DNA from: Prorocentrum cordatum
Taxonomy: Eukaryota; Sar; Dinophyceae; Prorocentrales; Prorocentraceae
Length of the DNA stretch: 64,000 bases
Assembly: GCA_963575745.1 (NCBI GenBank)
Contig: CAUYUJ010015948.1
Location: forward strand, 1,267,181-1,331,180
Direction: 5' to 3'
Each line of letters starts with the position of its first letter. The stretch's first letter is position 1. A model generated the notes under the pieces. It saw only the letters and a program-made list of their open reading frames with translations, was not told where the DNA came from and searched no databases. The position numbers were made by a program, and so were the translations under genes. Positions 29,320-40,350 of the stretch are shown here, in pieces.

Positions 29320-31294
29320 GCGCCGCCGCACTGGGATAGGGGCTGCGGGTCGCCCAGGATACCGCCCTCGTCGCGCAGACGGCGCGCGGCGAGGCCTTCA
29401 AGTCGCCCTGGCCCAGCGCGACGTGGAGGCCGCACGGCAGGCGCTCAACGCGGCGATGAAGGCCTGGTTGGCCTCCCGGCTGGGGCCCCCCGAAGCCCCG
29501 GCCAGGCCGCATGCGTCGGCTTCGCGGCGGGCCGAACGCCCCCCGGCCGTCGGAGGCGGCGACGAAACCGCCGACAAGAAGGCCGACGTTGCCCCGACGC
29601 GGCTGCGGCGGCTCCGCGGGCTGCAGCACGCCCGACGGCGCCCCGCCAATCCCTGGGCCTGGCGGGTGGCCGAATCTACCCTCGCAGCCCTTCGTGCTGC
29701 CGACGCGGGCTGTGCCAAATGGGCCGCTGAGCTGGCAACGCTGCGGGCGGATGCTGCGCCGTCCGCGCGCCTCCTGGAGCGGGCGGCGTCGGCGCGGGCA
29801 GAAGCGCGCGAGCGCGCGATGCCGCGGGCGGGAGGCATGGCGGCGCCAGGTGCAGGACTGCTTGGCGAACTCCCAGGGTCGGCCCCCGCCGTTGGACCCG
29901 CGGCGGAGGCAGCCTTGACGCCAACCTCGTGCCCGACCAGTCCTCCGCGCAGGTGGCGCCCCGCCCCGCCCCGCGCGGGCGGTCCTGGGCGCTTGCTCTG
30001 CGAGGTGGCCCTGCTGCGCAATTGCGTTTCTTCGAAGGCCCCCGGCGGGCAATCTAGCAGCGGGGCGCGGCGCCTCCGCTTGGGCAAGAACGGCCGCGGG
30101 CGCTCGACGGCCCCCCTGCCTTCCCAGAGCGGGCCCCTGGACGGCCGACCTCGCGGGCGAGCTCTTCCGGGAGATGCCGGGCACAGGGGGCCAGGGCTCG
30201 ACGGCTGGGCGGCGAGCGAGCTGCGGCCCCTACCAGCCGAGCACCACGGATGGATTGCCGCGCGCGGGTAGGAGGAGGGGGGGCGCTGGGCAGGTGGCCC
30301 TTGGAGCTAGTCGAGGCGGAAGGGCTGCTGCTGCCGAAAGCAGGCGCTGAAGGCGGGCCCTTGGACAGGCAGCCATTCTGGCTGCTGCCGATCACGCGCC
30401 GGCTCTGGGCTGCGGGGGGCGCGCGGCTCCTCGGACGATGGCGCCTCAGTTGGGCGGGCGAGGAGGTGCAGCGCGAAACCGAGGAGCTCGCCTGGGAGTT
30501 GGCCCCGGAGCTGGAGGCCGCCGAGGCATTTGGCGAGAGCATGGCTAGGGCTGCGCTGGACTGGCGGAAGACTCACAACCGTATCGCCCTACGCTGCTTT
30601 CCTGGCTTCCTTGAGCGCGCTGGGGCGCCGCCGTGGATCGTCGGCCTGGCGGCGCGCGCTTGCTCCGCTCGCAGACGGATCCGGGTCGCCACTGCGCTCG
30701 GCAGAACCCACAAGCAGCACCCTACCAAGATGCGCGCTCGCCGTCTTCTTCCCGATCGTGCTCGCGCTGCCGTGGCACAAGCGAACGGGGGAGATGGATG
30801 ACTCCCTGCGGCGCCGGATCTACGTAGATGATTTCACATTGTGGGCGCGGCGCCTGGCGCAGGACGCGGCCAGGCTGCGAGTCGTTCGGGAGGCGCTGCG
30901 CGCGACGGACGAGCGGGCCACGGGGTGGCGGCTGAACCGGGACAATAGCAAGCAATTCGCCAACTCGGCCGCGGGGCGGCGCTGGCTTGCCGAGCAGACG
31001 CCGCCGGTGGCTGCCGACGCGGGCTTCCAGGACCTTGGGGTCGCCGCTGATGCCGGGCGCGCGCGCCGCCGTGCCGTCGCGGCCGCGCGTGCGAAGCTCG
31101 CTTGCGGCATGCTTGCCCGCGTCGGCCGCCTGCCCGTGGACCTCCGTCGACAGCGCTCGCTCGGCGCAGCCGCTGGCACGGCCGCCGGCGCGGCGCGCGG
31201 GCGGCCCCAGGCGTGCGAGCTCCCCCGACGCTCCACAGCCTTCGAAAAAGTAAGGGGCCTGTATAATGCAAAGGCCGCGCAACAATCTACATAA
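29320..31294 (+). pseudogene. Non-LTR-type reverse transcriptase fragment with YVDD
   Basis: The N-terminal part is Ala/Arg-rich and helical (WRVAESTLAALRAADAGCAK). A reverse-transcriptase palm follows: LDWRKTHNRI (motif A-like Asp) and CFPGFLERAGAPPWIVGLAA in the frame of 30250-30801. After a one-base shift near 30720 it continues PRCALAVFFPIVLALPW and RRRIYVDDFTLWARRL, with catalytic YVDD at 30821-30832, then TGWRLNRDNSKQF. RT copies the element's RNA into cDNA. The shift interrupts the palm, so this copy is inactive if the base calls are right. It starts next to the 5' end of the minus-strand element, so the two are head to head. Confidence 0.65.
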
Positions 31295-31632
31295 CTTCGC
31301 CTGTGGCTTTATATATGAGCCTCTTGTGAAGAGCCCTCTCCTGTCCCCCGTCTCCCGCTCCTCCTGGTCGTAGTCGTTGTTATCCTTCTCCTCGTCCTCG
31401 CTCCCCCTCCTCCTCCTCTTCCCACTGCTCCTCCTCCTTGCGTCGGTGCCCCTGGGTTCAATTGCACGACCCCTCCCCAACATGAAAACGCCAACGAGGC
31501 GCGATTGAAGACGATGCGGGCGAGAGTCGAGGGCTTTGGGTATGCAGGTATACACGTTGAATGGCATGAAGGTTAGCAACATATTACAATATGTGATATG
31601 TGTTTTGTTGTTGCTTCTTTTTTGCGACGCGG
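31295..31632. other. Spacer, no gene seen
   Basis: A pyrimidine-rich stretch at 31340-31440 and AT-rich sequence between two convergent coding regions. Confidence 0.5.
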
Positions 31633-33114
31633 CTAATCATCGATTTCAACCACGACTTCATCGAATACGCGCCACAACCACTTTGCCAAAACAGACGTAG
31701 CTAAAGTCGTGGGGTGAACCCCTTCCGCGACAGCGATAAGTATGCGAACTAGGCCCTCGTCTGGGTGGGTCCACCAGAACCTGGGGTTCCCAAGCTCTAT
31801 CGCTCGATGCAAGCAAACGTGCTTGAACAAATGAAACTTAGGAGAAAGCTTCCAGAGCCTCTGGCGGGCTTCAAAACACATGCTCGACAACCAGCTGTAT
31901 AGCGCACACAAATCGCCTGCCAGCTGTGGCAACCGAATGCGGGCCCGCTGAGACAAGAGCATCGACTCACGATTCAGGATATCATAGAATTCTAAAAGAA
32001 GTTGGACGACGCCAGCTGCAAGCTGATCACGCAGCCGCGCGACATCATCTGGCGACTCGAGTTGCCCAAACCGTCTGATCAGATCCGCAGCGTGCAGTAC
32101 GAGGTGTCTCGTCGCAACCGCTCTGGCTTTTAACTTGGGCCAACTGCCAGAAGTCCTGACGCGGTCAGCCGTCAGTGCACCTTGTAAACATGATGTGATT
32201 GTCCGATGGTTCTTGTACCAAGTGCGCAAGTCTGATCCGCATCTCTTGGTTCGTTCAGCAAAAGTGGCGCCCCCGAAACAAACCTTTAGGACGGCAAAAT
32301 GCCACGGAATGTTCCCGATAATGTGAGACGCAACTCCTTGATCTACAGTGTGGAGTATGTCCACCGTGACATTTTCAAGGCGAAGGCCAATGGCACCCAC
32401 CCCCGCTCTGAACAGCACAGGCACAGCCAAGCCTGCCGCCCGAAGGTGCTCCAGGTAGCTTTCGTGGGTGAACAGCGTTCCCCGCCAGCCCTCCTCGCGG
32501 CGGAAATCTGTCCATAGGCGGCCTGCGTCCGTTGAGGACGCCTTGCAGAGAGGGCACATCACGTCGGCCTCATTCCAGCGAGGGGAGCGAAACAACGTTA
32601 CGTAAAACTCCCAATCGCCCCGAATTTGAACCAAACAACCACAGCAATCATAGAGCGGTGCGCCACCGCCAGAAATGCGGGACCCTTTCCAATCACACAG
32701 CGGTGTCTCGCCATATAATAAGACATTACAAGACCAAGCCAACGCTTTCATCAGCGCGCCCAAGGTATCAGCGACATTGTCTGATTTCTTCACAACTGTG
32801 AAAAGGAAGCGGGTTTGGACAGTGCGACCAGCGGCTAAAAGTGAGTTCCAATTGAAAGCGTCGTGTTTGTTGAACCCGCCACCGCCCCCGTGAAACCCAA
32901 TGAGGACAATGCGGTGCCATGAATCTTTTGGTTCGTGGGGATGGCGTGTCACAAATTTCGACGCGCTGATGGATTCCCAAAACTGGTACGCCGCATTTTC
33001 TGCACCTGTGATGCGATGTCTCCAAATGTCAGGGCGCGCTTCCGGTAAAGTCTGAAACCATTTATGTGGCCAAATGCTTGGGTGAGGCTGCCTCCTACAT
33101 CCCTTCAGTGGCAA
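31633..33114 (-). CDS. Dinoflagellate-expanded protein of unknown function (PKFH / WWTHPDEGL family)
   Basis: An intact 493-codon frame ending in TAG. Features in order: FHGGGGGFNKHDAFNWNSL; MCPLCKASSTDAGRLW (possible zinc-binding CxxC); HESYLEHL; VTVDILHTVDQGVASHIIGN; KLKARAVATRHLVLHAADLI; SPKFHLFKHVC; GNPRFWWTHPDEGLVRILIA; LAKWLWRVF. The layout, with DxLHTVDxGV in the middle and PKFH/GNPRxWW near the end, recalls large transposase-like families expanded in dinoflagellates. I cannot assign a catalytic triad, so transposase is only a guess. The listed start is TTG; the frame stays open to about 33190 (EPEGAPPIDWIELPLKG), so the true start or exon boundary is upstream. The CCAAGAGG element at 33205 abuts it. 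Confidence 0.75.
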   Translation of the reverse strand: MPLKGCRRQPHPSIWPHKWFQTLPEARPDIWRHRITGAENAAYQFWESISASKFVTRHPHEPKDSWHRIVLIGFHGGGGGFNKHDAFNWNSLLAAGRTVQTRFLFTVVKKSDNVADTLGALMKALAWSCNVLLYGETPLCDWKGSRISGGGAPLYDCCGCLVQIRGDWEFYVTLFRSPRWNEADVMCPLCKASSTDAGRLWTDFRREEGWRGTLFTHESYLEHLRAAGLAVPVLFRAGVGAIGLRLENVTVDILHTVDQGVASHIIGNIPWHFAVLKVCFGGATFAERTKRCGSDLRTWYKNHRTITSCLQGALTADRVRTSGSWPKLKARAVATRHLVLHAADLIRRFGQLESPDDVARLRDQLAAGVVQLLLEFYDILNRESMLLSQRARIRLPQLAGDLCALYSWLSSMCFEARQRLWKLSPKFHLFKHVCLHRAIELGNPRFWWTHPDEGLVRILIAVAEGVHPTTLATSVLAKWLWRVFDEVVVEIDD

Positions 33115-33204
33115 TTCAATCCAATCGATCGGGGGGGCGCCCTCGGGCTCCCCGAATCCGCCAACGCGCCCCGAACCACGAAATGGGCGCGACCTCAGGT
33201 CCAG

Positions 33205-33960
33205 CCCTCAGTCTTGAGGAGGTCTTAAAGGGTTCGGCGCCCAATGTTCAAAATCTGTTGGGCCCGCTCGCGCGTTGTCGGAACTCTCCGCGTGACTTTC
33301 GAGGGGTTGTAAGTTGGAGGCCGCTCGCGGGGGCCGTTGCCCCCCAGCGGGACAGGTCGAGCCCTCTGCGCCAGGAGGCCCCTACGGCGCCTGACGAGGC
33401 TCGAATGGGCGCCCACGAGGCCTCCGAAGGCACCCTCCCCAAGAGCCCCACGAGGCCTCCAAGAGCTTCCAACAGCTCCCGAACAAGGCCCCGAGATGCC
33501 AAAATCATGAATGCCCACATTGGTTTTGAAGTAATTTGGCCTTCTCGCGTCTGTGCTGCGGCACTTCACATTGGCTCACGTCCGCGGCGACTCAACATAT
33601 ACATGGTAAACATTTTCTATATCAATTTAGAACATGTTGACATAGACGGAAGTCAATTGCACCATAGAAAGTTCCAAGACGGACCAAGAAGCGCCCAAGA
33701 CGGCCTCAGAGGACCTCGAGACAGGCCCAAGAGGGACCACCCCCCTTCATCCAAGAGTTAGTTTTTAACGCCACTCCGCCCAAAGGAGGCCCAAGAGGCT
33801 TCAAGAGGCTCCCAAGTAGGCCCAATCAGACCCTAAGAAGCCCCACAACGACACCCAAGAGGTTCCCAAACTGTCCCACCAGAGGCGCCCGAGAGGCCCC
33901 TGACCCATTGCCCTGGCACGGTGGCGGACGTGGCAGAAGGCCATGAGATACACGAACCAA
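33205..33960 (+). repeat. Composite CCAAGAGG-array element, copy 3
   Basis: Shares with copy 4, in order: head CTTAAAGGGTTCGG, AT-rich core ending TTTGGCCTTCTCGC (about 33495-33555), CATCCAAGAGTTAGTTT, and tail CTGACCCATTGCCC...GGTGGCGGACGTGG...GGCCATGAGATA. The common head and tail suggest a defined element of about 0.6-0.75 kb. An extra ~100-bp AT-rich piece lies at about 33590-33670. Confidence 0.8.
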
Positions 33961-34758
33961 AACTCGAAACACACTTTGGGGGTGTAAGCCATGTGCGCCT
34001 ATAGCTTCTGGGCGTTGTGGGCGAGAGATTGCACAGCTGCTGAGCCTAATTCGCCGTTGGCCCATCGACGCCGCAAATCCCCGGCGAACGGTTGCCGATG
34101 CCCTCCCCGTAGCCGACCAGCTCGGGGGTCAGTCGAAGTGTGATGCTCAACTTGGCTCTCAAGCGAATCCTCAGCGAGCCGCTTTCGCAAAGACCCTATT
34201 TTGCCACAACTTCCATATCTACAGCAGAATGCACGCGCAACAAAAACATGCAGAACGATCAACGCCATGACAACGCTGAGATCATAAATGGGTCGATGTA
34301 CAATGAACGACTTGGGCCAAGATGGCTACGGAACAGAAGAACGAACGTGGGTGGGAATTTGCTTCGCTTGAGGCTTCCTCCAAAGAGCTTCAGATTGTTT
34401 TCGGTTTCAACACTTTTGGGCTTCCAGTGATCTTCGAAGTAGGACGGGACTCTCCGAGGCCTCCAGAATCGAGTCGGCATTGCATTGGTCATAATGGAAG
34501 CTGTTTTGCGTGCCATTGGTGTGCAATAAAGGTGTTGTTGTTGATGGTCATGCTGCTGACGTCGTTGATGGTGATGGTGTTGATGGTGACGCTGGCGAAG
34601 ACGACGATGATGATGATGATGCTGATGATAATGTTGATGATGATGTTGATGTTGATGCCGGTGTTTTTCTGCAGTGGCTTGCCCCTGGCCACTCGTGGCG
34701 CGCTCCTGGTCACTGAGCGAAGGTGCCGAGGCGCACCCGTCTCGGACCCAAGACTACT
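33961..34758. other. Spacer with a GATGATG tract
   Basis: No convincing ORF. A GATGATGATG/TGTTGATG tract lies at about 34540-34660. Confidence 0.55.
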
Positions 34759-35800
34759 TCACTCAGAGGATTTCGTCTTCTTCCTCTTCTTGCCGCCTGC
34801 CCCGCCGCCTCCGCCCGTCTTCCCGGGCACCAGGCCGTGCGTAACGGCCAAGGTCGCCACTGTTTCATGCTCGGTGTCATCAAGCTGGGCGCTGACCTTC
34901 GACATCTGCGCGTCGTCGGGATGTTCGAGCACCATGCGCTCAAAGATCTTGATCAACTTCTCGCCCTGGCTGATCAACTTCGCGCTGTCGGTAATGAGAG
35001 CATCGCGGTACTTGCTGCCCGTCGACTCGGCCTTGGTTCTGATGAGCATCGCAGCGAGCGCCACCGACTGGAGTTTCCCAATCTCCTCCGGCAGGTTGGC
35101 CTTCAGGGTCTCGATCTTCTCCGCCATCTTCTCGATCTCGGACTTCTCGGTCGGCGCCGGCCCCGTCGAGGAATCTGCGCCTGCTCGAAACGCGTCGATC
35201 GCCTCGAAAGTGTCGCCGTCCACATCTTGCACCTCGAACTCCGCCTTGAGAGCCCTGATCTCGCTCTCGGTCAGCCTCTCCCAATCCGAGGGCACGCCGC
35301 ACTCCTTGTAGGGGCCCTCGTTCCTGCCCGTCACGCGATCGAGCCGAGATGGGAGCAAGTTCGAATCCATCCGCGACTTGGCCTTCATTGTCCCGAGGTT
35401 TGTCTCCATCTGTTCCTGCGACCACCAGCGCAGCTCGCGAAACACGCTCTTCCTGGACTCGTCAGACCTGGTGGTCATCGCCTTCTTCTGCTGGTCCTTG
35501 GCGCGGCTCTGAATGACCATGAACTTCTCGAGCATCTCCGACATGTTCCCCTTGGAGATGCTATCTGGGTTCTGGCGGAGGTGCGCCCTCAGGCTGGCTT
35601 TTTTGGAAAGCGTCTCCTTCTCCTTGAGCTTCATGATTTGTCCCCTGGCAACTCGCAGCCCCTCTTCGGTCGGCTTGAGGTCAGAGAGCTTGACCTTCGG
35701 CAGGGCAGGCGGCGTCGCAGCAACTATCGACTGGGTCGCAGGTCTGATTGTTCCCTGAGTTGCAGCTTGAGCCGTAAGGCTACAGATGATGCGTGGCTGG
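34759..35800 (-). CDS. Hypothetical helical, charged protein (possible C-terminal exon)
   Basis: The frame starts with ATG at 35634 but stays open upstream to about 35800 (TIRPATQSIVAATPPALPKV, then KLSDLKPTEEGLRVARGQI). The protein is charged and mostly helical (KLKEKETLSKKASLRAHLRQ, EIEKMAEKIETLKANLPEEI, LISQGEKLIKIFERMVLEHP) and ends in a Gly-rich then basic tail (GGKKRKKTKSSE, nuclear-localisation-like). No catalytic motif. The upstream ORF at 36159-36752 may be its N-terminal exon, although that ORF ends in a stop. Function unknown. Confidence 0.65.
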
Positions 35801-35829
35801 CCGGTGTGAGGCTTCCAGGGTGTCCACAG

Positions 35830-36158
35830 TGAAACTCAGAGGTGCACAGATGTCATAGGGTCGGCTTCGAAAAAACGAAAAATACATTTTTCGTTGTTGC
35901 ATTTTTCGTCTTCATTTTTCGCATGGGATTTTGTGTATATATATATACACGCTTTCCAATGCGGGAAAAAAATACGGGGGGGGGGGGGGGTTGTCGGCGC
36001 ATCTTTCGGGCCCCGTTTCAATCTCACCCACAAGACTCGGATCGATCGGGCGCCTTCGCCCAGAATCGCAAGACTACGGAGCGTCGCGCATGCCTCGAGC
36101 TGGAAGCGCCTGAACCCTCGGACTAGTCCGTGATCCTCCTGCGCTTCACTGGGGCCTT
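35830..36158. other. Spacer or intron
   Basis: Contains TTTTTCGTTGTTGCATTTTTCG repeats, a short (TA)n and a run of about 12 G (35980-35992). Either an intergenic spacer or an intron between 36159-36752 and 34759-35800. Confidence 0.4.
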
Positions 36159-36752
36159 TCAGATCCTTGACCCGTCGAGGTCGCTGTCGCTGAGCTGGTC
36201 TACGTGCTCGCCGCCAGTCTTGTCGCTGGCAACTTCGGGGCTCTGGAAGTAGCTCGGGTCGAGGGCTCTCGACGCCATCTGCTGCGACTCTCTGAAGTTA
36301 TTCACGACCTCGGTCGCCTGTTGCTCAGCAAGCTCGCCGATGAAGTGCAAGGTCGAGGGAGACGGGCCAGGCGTCTGTCCCCAGCCCCTCTTCAAGGCCT
36401 CCACGCGAGCCTGCAAGAAGGATGCCGTCGAGACGGATTGCTCGAAGAAGCCTCTGAGGTCCTTGATTATCTTCTTGGTGTAGGGGGTCTCCTTGATGTG
36501 GCCGAAGTAGGACTGCACCACCACTGAACACTGCTCGCTGCGACTGATGCCCTCGATCGTGGCAGCGAGGGAGATGTACAGGTCTTCTTCCTCGGCGGAC
36601 TCGTCGTCTGTTACTGCGATGGCGGCTTCATCTGGCTGCTGGCCATCCACGACGGTTGCTGGAGGTAGTCGGATGACCTCGCCGTCGGGGCCCAATCGGT
36701 TAGCCGCGCCACTGAAGGGCGCGAAGTCGTCATCACGTGAATGGCCAGCCAT
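36159..36752 (-). CDS. Hypothetical acidic protein
   Basis: A complete 197-codon ORF with ATG (MAGHSRDDDFAPFSGAANRL). The N-terminus is acidic (DDESAEEEDLYISLAATIEG), followed by mixed helical sequence (FGHIKETPYTKKIIKDLRGF, EQQATEVVNNFRESQQMASR) and an acidic C-terminus (LSDSDLDGSRI). No known domain. It is the upstream neighbour, in the same orientation, of the helical protein at 34759. The ordinary composition and lack of repeat sequence support real coding. Confidence 0.7.
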   Translation of the reverse strand: MAGHSRDDDFAPFSGAANRLGPDGEVIRLPPATVVDGQQPDEAAIAVTDDESAEEEDLYISLAATIEGISRSEQCSVVVQSYFGHIKETPYTKKIIKDLRGFFEQSVSTASFLQARVEALKRGWGQTPGPSPSTLHFIGELAEQQATEVVNNFRESQQMASRALDPSYFQSPEVASDKTGGEHVDQLSDSDLDGSRI

Positions 36753-36759
36753 TTTTTGA

Positions 36760-37570
36760 AATGAAGCTCGAGCCCAAGTGGCAACGCTGATGCGATGATG
36801 ATTGCGGTGCCGTGCATTCGATGCGAGATAGTTAGCGATGTCAGCATGGCGGTGACGCGATCCACCAAGGGCCTGCAGGACTCATAAACTTTCATGAGAC
36901 CGCAAAGGGGCCAAAAGTTTCATGCATGAAGCTTCTATGCGTTCTACGCCACAGACGTTGCCACAATGATTTGTTATCTTGTTGTCGTGGCGCATGGTGT
37001 TTACATGCTTTCGCTGCTCGTAGCGTTTACGTGCTGATGCTTCCAGGGGACCTCAGAAGGTGCCAGAAGGCCTCATGCATGAAACTGCCATGTGTGCGAT
37101 TCCACCAAAGCAGTACCACGTTTCTCTGTTGTGCTGTTGGCGTGGCGCACCGTGATTCCCTGGCACCCGTCGTCCTACTTGTTTTCGTCGATCATATCGT
37201 TTACTAGCTCGTTTACTTGTTTTCGTGGCGCATCGAGTGTTTCTGTTTTGCTTTGATACCGCGCGTGGTTTGTTACCTGTTTCGGCGTGCATTTGCTTGC
37301 GCGCATGCGTTTGGCATCTTTTCATTTCAACGATGCGTCCAGTTGCTTGCGCCGATGCCGGTTGTACTACTTGGTTGGGCCATGGTTGCGCGCATTTCCC
37401 GTCAGAGGGTGCCTCCTCGAGATGTCAACGGGCGACCAAAGGAGCGCGCTCCCCGCCGAGCTCAAATGCTGAGAGATCGCTCGCTTTCAAGAACGCCTCG
37501 CCGAAACCATCTGAAACCTGCTTCGCCGATGGCCCGCCCCAGAGCACCAGTCAGCAGAAAACGCACAGGA
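36760..37570. other. Spacer with short direct repeats
   Basis: CATGCATGAA occurs at about 36923 and 37075, and GTGGCGCA several times. No supported gene. Confidence 0.45.
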
Positions 37571-37619
37571 ACTTAATATTTAAGCCGAAAAGGGTGTTTT
37601 TCTTTTTTTTCTCGAAGGG

Positions 37620-37985
37620 CCCAGGAAGGGGAACGTCGGAAGACTTCGGAAGACCTCGAAATACCCATCGAAAGATACTTCGGAACATCCCTCGGAAGAT
37701 CCCTCGGGAAACACCTGGAACATCCCTCGGAAGATCCCTCGGAAGGTCCCTCGGACGATCCCACGGAAAACATCGGCAACTCTATCGGAAGATTCCTCGG
37801 AAGATCCGATGGACTATTCCTCTGAAGACCTCGGGGGATCCCTCGAAAGTTTCGGAACATCCATCGGAAGGTCCCTCGGGCGATCCCTCGGAAGGCCCCT
37901 GGAACATCCCTCGGGAGATCCCTCGACCGATCCCTCGGCAGATCCCTCGGAAGATCCCTCGGAAGACCTCGGACCTCGGACGGGG
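37620..37985 (+). repeat. 12-bp minisatellite GATCCCTCGGAA
   Basis: About 25 units of GATCCCTCGGAA with point variation. Because the unit is a multiple of three, it stays open in several frames (Arg/Ser/Gly/Ile repeats); these are not called as genes. Confidence 0.9.
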
Positions 37986-38134
37986 GGGCAAGGACAGATA
38001 AGCAGGGGGGGGAGGAAGGGGAGTGGAAGGGATAGAAGGCTTCGCCTCCAGATCACAATCACCACCTGTAATTCAGACTGGCGCTATCGAGAACTGCAGC
38101 AGTGACGGCAACTACCCTGCCATCACTAACTTCT

Positions 38135-39364
38135 CTAAGCGTGGCCAATCGCTGCGAGCCAGCGATCCACTTGAACAGATGCAAACTTACGGCCCTGAGA
38201 CTTTGCTTCATCGCGGCTCATGCCTTTAGCTTCGCGCACCTTGACGGCCAAATGCCACGCCTTTGAGTGAACTCTGTTCTCGAGCGTGGCGAAGGGGACC
38301 CCCTTCACGTTCAAGTAGGGCGTAATGGGGTCGGCAGTGGCTGCCGCGGCCATCAAGGCTGCCTGCAGATCTGCGTCAGCCTTCTGGACGGTGGCCTGCT
38401 GGACGGTGGCCTTTGACGCAGCAGGCCACCCCCTTCACCGCCTTGCCCTTCTTCATTGGAGGAGGCGCTGGACTGGGCTCGAGCTCGCCGCCGCCTGACG
38501 TGCGAGTGGGTGGGCGTTTCTGTATGATGTCCTTGTTGAGCTCTTTGCGCTGATTCGGGCTCGGCCCCACTTGCCCCTGAGCCAGCTGCGCCAAACGCTT
38601 TGCAGCCAACAGAGCAGGCGACGCCGATGGAACAGGCACCGAAGGCGATGGTGAAGTCAATGCCGATGCCGACGCCGAACTCGCAGGCGTGCTGGCCCAC
38701 GACGTTGGCCTCGAAGTAGCCTTGATGCGGAAGCCCTGGAACGGCGAGGGCACTGACGTATCGGAGCCATTCGTGCGATCGGGCTTCGAGCTCGACTTCG
38801 TGAACAGCAGGTCGGCGTCAATCCCTTCATCATCAGAACTCTCGCTCGACTGGCAGTCGCTAGAAGATTGCGGTGGACGAGGTGTTGCAGTAGGACTCCT
38901 TGGCTGAGCTGGCTGCCGTGGCGCGTCGTCGGTGCCCTCGTCCAGCTGGAGCCTGTCGATCAGGATCTGCAGCGTCGGGTAGGTACGCGGCGCAGGCGTG
39001 CCATTACGCCGCAAGGCTAACAACGATTGAACCACGCAGCGAATGTTGCCGACGGCGCGCTCGACGTCCACAAAGGCCCATGTCAGACCGTTATCCTTCA
39101 ACCATTTGTCAAGTTGATGCGACAGCACCTTTCGCTTTGGAATCCTGCCTTTGCTGATGTCTAACATCTCAGCGATGATTTGGTGGTGTTTTGTGATGAT
39201 GCTCCACTCTCTTGTGAGACCATCCGACCCAATCTTGTGCAGCTTGAAAAGTGCGGTTGGCCTGCGTTGTCCAAGCGGAACGTTGTTGTCCAGCAACGCC
39301 TTCGCTTCATCATCCCCGATGTCTACTTCAATGGCGCGCTTCCCACGCGTGTGCCCCGCGCCGG
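38135..39364 (-). pseudogene. Dinoflagellate-family hypothetical protein, one frameshift, relict SL at 5' end
   Basis: The frame from about 39364 to 38420 encodes RAIEVDIGDDEAKALLDNN, REWSIITKHHQIIAEMLDIS, LSHQLDKWLKDNGLTWAFVD and a Ser/Pro-rich linker, ending near KKGKAVKGVACC. A one-base change at a G5 run near 38430 restores KATVQQATVQKADADLQAAL and the C-terminus HSKAWHLAVKVREAKGMSRD ... DRWLAAIGHA (stop at 38135). The AHSKAWH-type terminus is one I associate with repeated dinoflagellate ORFs; this was not searched. A DinoSL-like 21-mer lies just upstream (39365-39385). No ATG is near the 5' end of the frame. Function unknown. Confidence 0.6.
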
Positions 39365-39385
39365 CCAGATCCAAAATGGCTGCGG
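39365..39385 (-). other. Probable relict DinoSL
   Basis: The minus strand reads CCGCAGCCATTTTGGATCTGG, matching DinoSL at 17 of 21 positions, including CCATTTTGG. It sits at the 5' end of the minus-strand ORF, where a retroposed trans-spliced mRNA would carry it. Confidence 0.45.
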
Positions 39386-39754
39386 AAGGTCGGAGGGGGA
39401 GAGGGCAAGCCCGATGCACTTGAAACGAGATCGTCCCAACTTAACTGCGCGACTGCGGCTGGGCGCCCCCTGCCGCGCTTCGCGAAGGCACATCTGCCAG
39501 GAACTCAGGAACTTTGGCCGGGCACGAACAGGAAGGCCACGAGGACAAGGAGGGCAAGGGGGGGCAATGAGGACAGGGGGCGCAACGCGCAGGAAGATCG
39601 CAACAAACCTCCAATCTTCCCAAGCCACGGTCCAGACACGGTGAGGAAGTGGACGGCGGAGGAGGAGGCAAGGTTGGGCAAACAATTATGAGGAACACTT
39701 GAAACGAGTGAAGATCCGCCACCGTGCCTTGAGGCGCGCCCTCAGGTTCTTCCT

Positions 39755-40350
39755 TGAGCCTCAGTCCTCAGCACTGACGAGCCCTTAAAGGGGTCGGAAC
39801 CCCAAAGCTCCAAGGGGCCTCCAAGACCCTCCAGGAGTCCTCCGAAGAACACGCAGAGAGGCTAAAACCGCTGATGTTTTATTTGTTTTTGAATGATTTT
39901 TGCCTTCTCGCTTCTGCCTTCCGACGCACCCAGACGACAGCGCCCCGCGTCGGTCCGAGGGGCCTCCAAGCGAGTCCCAAGGCGACCAAAGAAAGCCCCG
40001 AAATGGCCTCAGCCCCAAAGGACCCCACGAGAGGCTTAAGAGCCCCCCCCCCCCCCCCCCCCCGGCACCCATCCAAGAGTTAGTTTGTTTTGCGCCGCCC
40101 CCCCCGTTTGAGACGCCCACGCGAGGGCCCAATACACCCCCAAGACACCCCCAAGAGACCCTCAAGAGGCGCCAAGAGGCCCCCAAGAAGCGCCAAGCAG
40201 GCCCCAAGAGGCCACCAAACGGCTCCCATGAGCACCCCCACTCTGCCTCCAGTAGGCCCCCGGGAGGCCAACCGCGGGATCCCAACCAAAGGCCTCTGAC
40301 CCACTACCCAGGCTGTGTGGCGGATTTGGCCTAAGGCCATTAGATAATAA
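39755..40350 (+). repeat. Composite CCAAGAGG-array element, copy 4
   Basis: Head CCCTTAAAGGGGTCGG, AT-rich core at about 39862-39925 ending TTTTGCCTTCTCGCTTCTGCC, CATCCAAGAGTTAGTTT at about 40069, and tail CTGACCCACTACCCAGGCTGTGTGGCGGATTTGG...GGCCATTAGATA. A run of about 18 C lies at 40045. Best partner of copy 3. Confidence 0.8.

Noticed and set aside
29312-30184. 290-codon minus-strand ORF opposite the plus-strand retroelement
   Set aside because: GC-rich mirror of the plus-strand frame, which carries the Ala/Arg helical region and leads into YVDD.
34723-35832. 369-codon plus-strand ORF
   Set aside because: The minus frame has balanced helical, charged sequence; the plus ORF is its Leu/Arg/His-rich shadow.
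37225-38001. 258-codon plus-strand ORF over the 12-bp minisatellite
   Set aside because: A 12-bp unit keeps several frames open on both strands; no non-repetitive domain.
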